A DNA stretch of 64,000 bases. Origin: Uloborus plumipes (taxonomy: Eukaryota > Arthropoda > Arachnida > Araneae > Uloboridae). Position numbers and translations under genes: made by a program. This document shows, piece after piece, positions 28,701 through 40,700 of the stretch. The notes below the pieces were generated by a model. It made no database searches. It saw only the letters and a list, made by a program, of their open reading frames with translations, and was not told where the DNA came from. Position 1 is the first letter of the stretch; the number at the start of each line of letters is the position of its first letter. The stretch covers positions 104,891 through 168,890 of the forward strand of contig JAXGGA010001113.1 of the NCBI GenBank assembly GCA_038373865.1, given 5' to 3'.

Positions 28701-31700
28701 TCAAAAAATAGAGAAATAAATATTTATTTCATTGAAGAAATTGCATTAGAGATCAAAAGCATGATAAGCAACTTTTCACTTTTCACTTCAGGTTCCCGGT
28801 TCCTACCACAACTCGTGGTTTATTCGGTTGGATAGGCCCTGAAAAGAACTTTTTTATCCCGACCAGAAGCCAAACAAACACCTGGACAAGTCCAGTACCC
28901 CCCAGAGGTATTGATTCACTTGGAGAACTTTGTGGCCACGAGAATTCTTAATGTTCCCCAGCCACCATCAATAAAGACTGGATCTTTGATCAGCTAGGAT
29001 CGAACCCAGGACACTCCGGGTACGAGTTCGAAACCATACTAATTGGTCCACCACATGATAAATAACTGAGGACACTTACCAAATACTCCAGTAATTGACT
29101 TAAGCCATTTGATTTGAAGGTGGCAATCAAATTTTCAATACTGCGTTTGCTCACAGGGAAAAAATCCTATAAAATATGAAAGGAAAGTATGTTTTTGTCC
29201 TCAGAAAAGTTTATGAAATATATTGAAACCTAAGAGAAATCATACCATCAGACGTGAGTCTAAACCTGCTTTTCTAAGACATGCCCAGACAGTCGCACTG
29301 TCCTTTTCACCAATCCAGGTTTTACAAACTTCCATGATAAAGTCCAATGCAATGCCTGAAAAAAAGATTAATATAACAAAAATTGACATTAAATGACTTG
29401 AAAACAAGTAACAAAAAATATATATGTACCATCTTTGACAAGATGATCCTGTAGTACTTTTGAAAGTACAGAAGGTGGTATCTGACCACCAGCAAGCAAC
29501 ACAGCAGTAACTTTTGCCAATTTTGAACGCTCTACAGGCGAAAAGCCTTTGAGAAACACAAGAACCTAGAACAAAAAGTCAAGATATCACTAGTCCTTCT
29601 TAAGAAATAGAACATAATGTTAACAGCCAAGCATTACTCATGATCAGGGTCGGCCTTAACAATTGAAGAATTTTGATGGCGCCCCCTTTACAGAATGATT
29701 ACATTTGATTTGAGGCTTAAATAAACGATCTTTTTTAATGAAAAAAAAATTATTTAACTATTATTTTTGAAAGCAAAAAAAAAAAAACCCTACAACTTAG
29801 TGAAATAAATTATTAGACTAACCTCCCCCTCTCCTTCGGATTTTTTTAATCAGAGGAAATTATTGGAGAAGGGATCTCAAAGGTCGGATTTTTTCAGAGA
29901 TGGAACATAGAACTAAAATTGGCACTCTATATTCATTTTCTACATCAAGTTTCTTTTTTATTTATTTATTTATTTTTAAGATCGGAAAGGATGAAACCCA
30001 TAAAGTTATTGAAGAATTTCATGTTGAGAAATTCTTCAAATGCTATTTAGGGCTTCCAAGGAATAATAGTTACAAGTCTTTAAAAAAAAGCATTTTGAAA
30101 GTTAATCTTTTGCGGTATTAGGGTTTTAAGAGAAGAAGAGGAGGGGGTGGGGGGGCTAGCTATAGCCATGATTCGAAGAATTTTTTTTAATCTTATAAAA
30201 AAAATAGTTTATGATAAAGATAGAGGATACTTGCAGTCCCTGCAGAATTTATTTCGAAATTGAAGTTAATTTTAGGTAATCTTTGATGATGTCGGGATCG
30301 GGTCTCCTTCCAGGAGCTTTCTGAAACTGAAGTTTTAAATACGTTATTTTAAGCTATTTTTGGAAATGGGTAAGATTTAAGATATCTCCCAGGAAATTTT
30401 CTGACACTAAAGCACAACTTTGAGTCATATTTGGTAACGGCAGAGGAAAGGGCAATCGATCAAAAAAAAAAAAATTTTTTCGAAATTAAAGCCAATTTTA
30501 GATTTTTTTTTGGAAGGAAGGGTTTATAGACCCATCATTTACAGTTGTTCGATAAGTGTGTCTTAAAAACGCAATTTCAGGCTACATTTGGAGGCAGTAA
30601 GGAAGATTAATTCAAAAGTTTTGAAAATTCAAGACTTTTAAAGGCTTAATTTTCAGACTATCACTGTTAGTAAAAAGTTAAAGGAGTGGTGGTTTGGCCC
30701 CACTTCCCTTAAAATGTTTTGAAATTTATGCCCTAAAACTTGCCTATAACTTCCTTCTTAAGATGAAATGTAGTCAATCAAAGGTATAAGACTGAAGTTA
30801 GAATACCTTCTATTTAGCAAAAAAAAACACCAAAATCTGTTCACTAGGTCTCACATTATGAGCTAATCAAACAACATAAATTCAGTATGAACAGATAACC
30901 ACATCCTTTTTGAGTCTGTCAAAAAAGGGCTAAGAAGGTGGTAAAAATATGGCTGAAGGGGCACAAGAGGTGTAAATTTTATCTTTTTAAACTACACAGA
31001 CATGGCAGCTCGTACTTTGACTTTAAGTTGCTTATTCTATATATTTTATTCAATCACTAAGAAGTCATTGTATTCATATCACTAAGAAACAAATTAAAGA
31101 TTTAATATTTTATCCTTTAAAAACAAAAAAAACATACTTTCTTAAATTCATCTTCTAATGTTTTCTCCAGATATTTGTATCGTCTTATCAGCTTCGTAAT
31201 AACCTAAAAAAGAAAAACATATTGTAATATTCAAATAGTAACACAAAACTTCTGTTGATAAGATACTTAAAACACTCTAAAAAACTGTTTTAGTTTATTA
31301 TGAACAGAAAACAATATGATAACATAATAATAAAAACTTTTTTACTAAGTAACAACTGAAAGAGCAGAGTAAAACATGTTTTTGGACAGATAAATTATTT
31401 GCCTTGTATCTCTCTCACCAAAGAATGAGATATTAAAGTCTGCTGATTTTTTTTTTTTTTTTAATTCTCAAATTTAGCTAGTTTTGGCTAGTAATAGAAG
31501 AGGTTTTGGATGCACTTTGCAGACGTATGACCTTCCCCATTCAGACTGTAAAATCTCCTGATACCTAGAATTTCTCGCTAAGTCTTTATGTTTAGAACTT
31601 TTCTAAAGTATTATGCAGATTTTAAGACCTTATATCTCTTACCAAGACACAAGATCAAATAATTTTTGTCTCAAAAACTATTTTCAATATGCTCTTTCGA

Positions 31701-34700
31701 TTGCTGCCATTTTTTTAATAACTGCACTATTTGACAGGTTAACTAAATAAGATGCATCATTAATATATTTAATATGTACTTTAAATCAAGCGAAAAAATT
31801 GCAGGACAAATGTTTCTGAAGGAACTTATTCATTAACAAGCTACAGTACGGCATAAAAGTTCAAGCACAATGCAAATACGGTAAACCCTAATTTTATATT
31901 TTTAGTTGAACCAGTGATAAAAAATGTACGAAGCGAGAAAACAGTGAGAAAAGTACCTAATTTTAATGTAAACTGATGCGCTAAATTCAAATATGTAAAC
32001 AATTTATCTTCAACCACATATTTTTCTAACATTTGACTGATATTTGAAATAAATGCACATGTTCACATACATGATTAACACCAAAATAACAATCAAAAAC
32101 TTAGCTATTGTTAATTTCTTACTGTATTTGGCATTAGGAACTAAGTGTCTAACATTAATCAGCAAGAATTTGTTCACTTGAGCAATGGGGGCATGTCAAA
32201 GAAATTTGGCTTTAGAGTAATAATATGTGGAAATTCTGGTTTTAAGTATTCAAATTTAGCACCATGTTACAAAATCTTTGAAAAGACTTAATTGAATATT
32301 AAAGTCCAGTAGAATTAGTCTTAGTCTTTTTTTTTTCTTTTTTTAATTCTTCTTACCATTGATATCCCATTCACAAAAGAGAAAACAGTAATGTGCAAAA
32401 ATCGAGCCAGTAATGAAATTTGTTCAACTTAGTTATTGGACATAACCATTTTTCCCGCGATGTTTGGTAAAAAAATTTATCTAAAGATAACTTAAAAATC
32501 TCTATACATTTCCTTCATTTTGACTGAATACACCAATGGTACCAATGATAATGTGTTTCAATCATGCAATAGCATAATTTTTAAACTAGTTTTAAAAGAA
32601 TTTATACCAAGCCTCATCTGTTTGACATTAAAATATGAACAGATCCATTGCAGAGTCATGCAGCAGATTAAAGCATTTTCGTATGAGTAAAAATCTATAA
32701 AATCTTTGTTTGCATTCAAATATAATAACACAAAAAATGGTTCAATTCAGGTAGCATATAGCATGAAAACTGTTGCCATTAAGACTGACCACAATGTCAA
32801 CACTTCAGTAACAGCAAATCTGACTATCTACACTTTTTTAGCTTTGTGACAAAATTTTAATTGCTAATTATGAGTTTTCATCATTATGTGATGCAGAAAA
32901 ATACCGAAAAAAATTAATAACCTAAAACCTATGATTACACAAAAACTGGGTGATGGAAAAACTATGATCGGATGTTTGAAATCAGCTTCAAAAATTATCC
33001 TAGAAACACTATAAATGTTTCATTTAATAAAATATTTGTCTACTAGTGTAATCTAAGGCATATGGTATGAAATTGAGAGCTATCCAATGAACTAGTAGGT
33101 TGTTTTTTGTTTTTAGATACAGTTAAATTATAGCCAGGCCGATCTTTTAAGGGTTCAAATGACCCTCCCCTCGCCTTTGAGAATTCAATGTGTTTACACA
33201 TAAGTGGTCATGGTTTTCATTGTTTTCTGTTGAAATTGCATTGTGTTTGCACTCTTTGACCCCCCCCCCTTAGAAAAAAATGAAATGACAGGCCTCTTTA
33301 TAGCCTATTCTATATTAACAAAATTGGCAATTGTGCTGATTGATTGGCATTCTCAAAATAAAAGTTTTAAAAATTTTTATGCTTTGAACCACTTGATCAG
33401 CTGTGGGAACACTCTCCATTATATATTTTTTGTCTTTGCAGTTTCATTACTATTATCAGAATGAGGTATATAATCTGATATTGAGAGAATTTACGAAGTG
33501 ATACACACATGCCACATCAACTTCGGTGAGAATTCTAAGAAGAGTGTCAGCAGCTCTGGTCCTCAGCTGTTATGAAGGGAGATCAGACAATTGGGGAAAG
33601 TTTTCTCCCATACGACAGTGAGACAGAAAACAAAAAAAAAGGATGTTGGAACCAGTTTAAGGAAAGATAAAACTAAGTTCAGTGGAAAAGGAATCTAAAA
33701 AAAAGTTAATGAGTTTTGTGGATGAAAAACGATTTTGATCTACATGTAACAAATTGTACAAAGCAGACTTCCTAAAAAAGAAAAAAGTAAAATCTGGAAT
33801 CTTTTAACATTATCAGTATAGAATTTTTCAGAGACTAGCAGAAAATGACTTCAGAAAGGAAACGGAGAATATACAAAACAAACAACGTAAAATCCGGATT
33901 CTAATGTATTTGAACAAAAAGAAAATTATTCAACAAAATGATTTGAAATTTTTACTTTATATGGATAGTACGACCCAAAATATCTGATTGGACTTTTGAA
34001 ATATGTAACTGATACAAAAATCAGAAATTACAAAACACTTTTTTTGATGTCACAAAGTTTGTGCACTTAAAACAAATCAGATTTCATGCAAATATTTTTG
34101 AAATATGATAGGAGGAAAGGAGAGACTTTTTTCAAACTATGAATTAGATTGCTCAATAAATAATAAAAATATTTATAGTTCCAGCATAAAAAAGATGAGA
34201 AAATGTGAATGTTTAAATGGAATCCACTTTGCAAATTTCTTTTCTTTTAAATTGGTTCATATGTGGTAGTGAAAAGTGTTTTACTGCATGAAGAGAGCTC
34301 AGACATGTGTATCGCTCATAAAGGATGAGGATAACCATATTTCCTGAAAATGAAAGAATTTAAAAATGGCTTGATCTGACAATTTGTCGCTTAAATAGAT
34401 AAAACTTTCACTTGAAACAAAAGTAACACATGACAGCATAAGTAGAGGAACAACAGATTATGTATGCATCAAAAAGAAAAAAATGTGCATGAGCTTCTGG
34501 AAACGGTATCCCAAAAAAAGTCAATTTTAATAGGAAAAAGAGCACATGTATTATCATGACTAAAATTTAGTTGCTTTCCCTGATGATAATATACAAACTA
34601 CCATTTTATTAGCATGACTTGAGGAAAGATCCGAAGGGCATATGCTGTATGTAGCAAGATGGCAGCTTGCTCATGGTATGTTGAGCTTTAGCATTTAATG

Positions 34701-37700
34701 AGAGTGCCTCTATCAATCATGCTTCAATCTTTTAACGGTGATGTGCAATAAGCATGCAGTCAAAATACCTTTTATTCCCTGCTCAATCAATGAACTTTGA
34801 CCACTGCAAAATTCAAAAATTAGTTGCTATAAACTGCACAACATGTTAGACTACTTGCTCTCACAACCCTATCTCAACATGTTAAATGCAAATGTCCCAC
34901 TTAGAGTATACACTTAACTCTGCACTATGGGAAATGTTAACAATGAACAAAGAATTATTGAAATACAATTATAATTTACAAGATTATTTTAAGATAGATT
35001 TTAATATTCATTGCAAGACTATAAAAACTCTAACAGCCAAAAAGTTTCATGTTTCTCAAGGAATCAGAAACAAATTCTCTATATAATTGAATTATTCATA
35101 ATGTTTTATGCCGAACAATATTTTTGCATCAGCTGAAAATAGTCACTCAAAAGTACCTGAGCATAAGTTTTTAATGTCTCTAGATTATCATCAGCAGTGA
35201 ATATGCAAACATTAGTCCTGGTCGTCTTTTGAGGATCAACGTCAACAGCCAAGGTTCCGCCAGGAGCTAAAATAGCAGTGTGAATTAAAAACACCTCAAT
35301 AAATAACATTTACACTTTCAATACATAAATTGTTATTTAACTCACTAATGTTTCATGCTGTAAGAAGAGCAGATCACAGGGATCATTCTTTTATTTTATT
35401 TATAGATTTAAGCCAACAAAAAAATACGTCATAGCTTAGTTTAACAATGTTGAGAAACCATATTTTGGTAATATTCAGATTTAACTATAAGTTTTACAAC
35501 ATTATTGTAATCACTGTTTTGGAGCAGACTTGGAGAGAGAGAAAAAACATTTTGCAACTATCTTGGATTTCCAAACTGATTAGAAAAAATATTTCCTTGA
35601 AATTCTATGCCGTGAATCCACAATTAAACAGCAGATTAAAATGTTTAGTAATTAGTATTCTTATAATAGTCAGTCAACCAGAGTTTGTTCTGTAGTCACC
35701 ATTTCAACTGACATATAAATCAATTTTCATTCCAGAGTTTTCTATTTGTTCATTTGAAAATAAATATTTTTTAGAAATGAAGGACTGGTGCGAATAATTT
35801 GTAATATTAATTCTACTGTCAATACAATGCTATTTTATGTTCATTAAAAGTAGGGATGCACCGATTAATTGGAGGCACCGATTCATCGGCCAGAATCGGC
35901 CCCTTTGAAGATTAATTTTAATCGGCAAAATTTTGCATATCAATCGGCCGAAAACAATTTCTTCAATATTGTTTTTCAAAGCACACCTTCAAAAAGAAAA
36001 CATGATGCTTAAATTAATCATTAGTAAATACAAGGCTGTCTGAAAAGTTTCCAACCTAACATAGAAAAAATCTTTTTATCATCCAAACTGGCTCTATTAC
36101 TTTTCGAAACAGTCTCCTTGTAAGTCCACACACTTAATGCAGCAATGCTCTAATCCTTTTAACTCATCCAAAAATAATAATGAGTCTTTATCCTCAAAAT
36201 AACAGATGATAAAGTTTATGACCTCCTTAGTTGAAGCAAACTTTTGTCCTCCAAGCGCTTCTTTCAGCTTAGAGAACAAGAAAAAGTCGCTTGAGGCCAG
36301 GTCTGGTAAATAAAGTGGGTGTTCAACGATTTCAAATCTTAACTGGTGAATTTTGGCCATTGAAACCACCGAGGTGTGAGCAGAAGCATTTTCTTGATGA
36401 AAAAGAACTTTTTTCTTTTCAAATGCGGCTGTTTTTTTTTTTTATTTCCTCCTTTAAATTGTCAAGGAGAGTGGCATAGTTTGCTCCTGTTATGGTTTTG
36501 CCCTTTTCAATGCAGTCAATGAATATCACGCCATGGCTATCCCAGAAAATTGTTGACATCACTTTTTTTGTAGAAGGAACTGTTTCTGTATTTTTTGGAA
36601 CTGATTCTCCATTTGTAGTCAATAGTTTTGTCTGCGTTTTTGTTTCTGGAGTGTAGTGATGAATCCAGGCTTTGTTCACAGTGATAAGCCGTCTGAAAAA
36701 CTCTGGTTTATTGTGCCAGAAGGGTGCTGCAAGTGTTCATTCGAACATGTTTCTGGTCCAAATTGAGCAAACGCGGCACCAAACGTGCAGTCAGCTTGTG
36801 CATGCCTAATTCCTCGTTCAAAATGTGGTATGCAGGTTCCTTAGATATGTTCATAGCTTCTGTTATTTCTCTCACATTTAATCTGCGGTCATCCAGCACC
36901 ATTTGTTGAGCTTTGGCAATGTTTTCATCAGTGGTAGCAGTTTTGGGTCGACCCGAGCATTTCATCACACAAGCTGGTATGGCCACATTTGAATTCAGTT
37001 GCCCAAAATTTCACTGTTGTAGACGATGGTGCAGAGTCCCCATACACAGAATTCAACTCATCTTTAATCAGTGCAGTCGTATTTCCTTTTGAAAACAAGT
37101 ATCGAATCACAGCTTGATATCCTTTTTTCTCTATTTTCCAAAAAACTATTAGAGCAGCTCACTGATATGGCTGTTAAAAATACAATTTGAACTAAAACTG
37201 GCCAAAACTATGGTTATAAGTTACCAAAAGAGTCTTAAATTAGAACACTCCTCTTTGATTGACAAGTTTTGCCCTCTTCATATCGAAGTCGGAAACTTTT
37301 CAGACAGCCCTCGTACACGTAATTTTCTACAACCATTACTACAACATGTAATATGTAAGTGTAAAGAGTAAAAACTTAAATAATTTAGAAAGTGCGTAAA
37401 AGTGAATGAAGTATTAAAAAAAAAACCCTCACAGCTGATATTCACATGACACTATGAATATTTCCATTACTTTGATATTGGAATATGAAATAAATGAATA
37501 TTTCATTACATTTATAATCGGCTAAGCTTTGCCCATTAAAATCCAGGAAAAATATTTTTCAAATAAAATTGCTTTAAATATTCCTTGAACAGGAATTTAT
37601 GATGAATAAATATTTATAAACAATAAATAAATTACTTTCACAAACACAAGAGCAACATGTAGTACGAGAGTAGGGGATGGGCTGGAATCACATCTTTCAT

Positions 37701-40700
37701 GTGTGGATACTGTTCTGTATTAGCATAGCATAAATTGTAAAATTTAAAAAGAATTTTAAAAAAACTCAAGTACCTAATATCCCACCAGCAAGAAGAATGT
37801 CAAATAGAGTTTCACCGTAACGGCGATAGTCAAGCTTTGATCCAGCTGTATCCAAGAATTTTGAGACTAAATCTAAGTCAGTCCCACTTTCATTAAGGCC
37901 CTGAATGATAGAATCTCTAAAACCAGTAGGGTCGTATTTCTCTTTTTCATCTAAAAAAGATTTTTAGACATTTATAACAAGTAATATTGATGCCAGTTTA
38001 TTTGCTCAATATATTTTTGAAAACTCAATATGAAATACTGTTCAAACAATATACAGTTCCACTGAGCAACAACCTCTATAACAAGAGTATGCATATAAAA
38101 GCCGTCTTGAGACATGTTTGTTATCAGGAGATATGAAACATGATTATTTAGAAAACTGAAATGCATAAGGTTTTTTTCCTTTTGAATAGGGCAATATTAA
38201 TATTTAAATGAAATTATACCTATTGCTTTATAATTAACTTCTTTAAATAATATTTATGGAACAATAAGAATATAACGGTTATTTTTTCAGTTTTTGTTTT
38301 TTTTTTTTTTAAATCTAATACCATGCTTTAGGCCAGGGGTTCTGAGTCTTTTTTGGCATATGGTCCCTTTATAGGTACCAAATTTCTTTGAGCGTCCCCT
38401 CCCCCTGCATATATCTCCATCAAGATATTTATTTTAGGAAATCCCAACTATCCCAAGGTCCCTAAGCCACCGGCTCCTTTGGTGTCATCGGATCATTGGA
38501 TGGTGCAGTCATAAAAAGAAGTTCCCCTCCAAACCCCTCCGCAGTCTCTTTGTGCTCTGTTGTTGTTGTGTCATCGGATCATTGGATGGTGTAGTCATTA
38601 CAAGAAGTTCCCCGAAAAACCCCTCGACAGCCTCTTTGTGCTCTGTTATTGTTATTAATTGGGAATCTAAGCCAGAGTAGATTAATCTACTCAGTTTAAG
38701 GCAAAATTATTACAGTTTCCGTGTTTACGAGCACCATTAAGGTGGCAGTTCAATTTAGCTCAACAGACGTTCAAGACCTGTTGATAGGGCAAGCAGACAT
38801 TCACAACATACATTCACACAAAAAACAAGGACAGAAGAGAAAAAGTACATCAATGCCATAGTCGAGATTCTAACCAGGGACCACGTCATCCGAGTCGGAC
38901 TTTTCTGACCACTAGACAATGTGACTGACAATTTTTGTGCTCTACTCTGTGCAAAGGAAAACAAAGAGAAAAGCAGACAAAACAACATGTACATCTCTTT
39001 TTTGGGTGCTTTTCAATATTTCTAGATTTTTTTTTGGGGGGGGGGGGGGGAGGGTCGCAGTTTTTTTTATTTATTTTTTTTTTTATTATTATTATTTTCA
39101 AACTTATGTCAACTAATTTCTAAGCTTTTATGTGAAAAAATGTTGAAGGGGACTGTTCCCTCTTGAAAATTATTGGGGGAATGCGTCCCCAAATCCCCGT
39201 AGGCCATGACGCTGGTATGCACTCCATATAAATGATACTAAAAACAGCTAAAACCCACTTTCATGTAAATACATTGATTTCCCAAAGTTGGGAGGGGGGC
39301 AATTGACCCTCCACCCCTAAATGACGGGGCTGAGTAAGAGAAATTCAGAAATAAGAAAACCAATGATAAGGGTTTTATTGCAATTTGTGACTAAAGAGCA
39401 ATTTGAATTCAAGACGTCAAAATCAAATGAATGCTACAGGCTGAATGCTGATTACTTTTGTTTTTCAAATTTCCTTCATGCAAAATATGTAAAGGAAAGG
39501 GTAAATATTTTTCAAACAGCAGTTAACTGAACATGCTAACAAAGATTCATCTAGATTTTCTAAGCCTGTATTAAGATACTTTACTTTAGAAATCCAGGTA
39601 CCAGCTACAAAAGAATTGTTCTTTATGCATTTTTTTTAATTCCATTTATTTGCTATAGTTTATTTTTAATCCAGTTGTCTACAATAACAGGGGTCTGTCC
39701 AGGATTTTCCACAGGGTCCGTTTTTTGTAAAAAACTAAATAATTTTGTGAAAAATCAAACTATTTTGAAAAAAAAAAGAAAAAAAATTTTTTTTTTTTTT
39801 TTTTTTTTTTTTGAATTTAATAAAAAATGAAAATAAATTTCACTTATTTTCCTCTTGAAACAGCGTATTAAACATCGAAAATGCGAAAAATCCGATTCCT
39901 GTAGCGGATGCAAAGATATTGCAGTTTTCAAATTGCATCAAAAGCATAAAAACGGCATATAAACGAGTTCATTTTGGGGAAAAAAAATTCACAACGGCAT
40001 TTTAAAAGTCTATAATAAACATATTATTAATATCTGTTGACACAATTGATTGAAAAATAAAATGAAACGATCCATCCAGTGTTTAATATTTAGACTGATA
40101 AAAGAACAGTTAATTTTGCTTTAAAAATTATAAAATAATGATCTGAACAAAAAGTAAAGCGAATTTTCATTTATTGGCCTCTTAATAAAGGGTAATTAGC
40201 TTGAAAAATAAGTAAAATTTGATTTTCATATCGGATGCAGAGGCATTTTTCAAAATGAAAACGTCAGAAGTATAAAAATGGTAAGTAAAATAATTTATTA
40301 AAGTCAAATAATTTTAGAATTACATTTCTTCATGTTTATATGATGAATATCTTTTATAATCACCGACATATTCGCCAAAAATTCGGAGGAAAAAATACGA
40401 AAGTAGGGAGACAGCAAAACAAACAATACCGAACTTCCAATATTAACAGACGAAAAGTACATAAATTATTCCTGAATATAATCAAAACACCACCCTTGCA
40501 AGCATCAAAAAAAAAAACAATAATAATAATAATAATTTTCTGCGAAAATAAGGTCAAAAGGTCGCACCAAAGGTCGCACCAAAAACGTCAGATGGCGATA
40601 ATTTTAAATAGCTGGTCACTCTATCAGAAGCAATCTTATTTTTTCTCCAACCCTAGCTATCTGTTTGCAGTTCTAAGTTCATTTCGCAACTAATTGCAAT

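Noticed and set aside
28990..29060. Possible functional tRNA gene on the minus strand
   Set aside because: The B box is perfect, but no acceptor stem is formed and a SINE body follows.
38861..38930. Possible functional tRNA gene
   Set aside because: The A and B boxes are diverged, the acceptor stem does not pair, and a SINE body follows.
38755..38994. 79-codon minus-strand ORF
   Set aside because: It is read through a tRNA-derived SINE; no protein similarity recognised.
40340..40693. 117-codon plus-strand ORF
   Set aside because: It spans the interior of a non-autonomous hAT-like element and an (AAT)n run; no domain.
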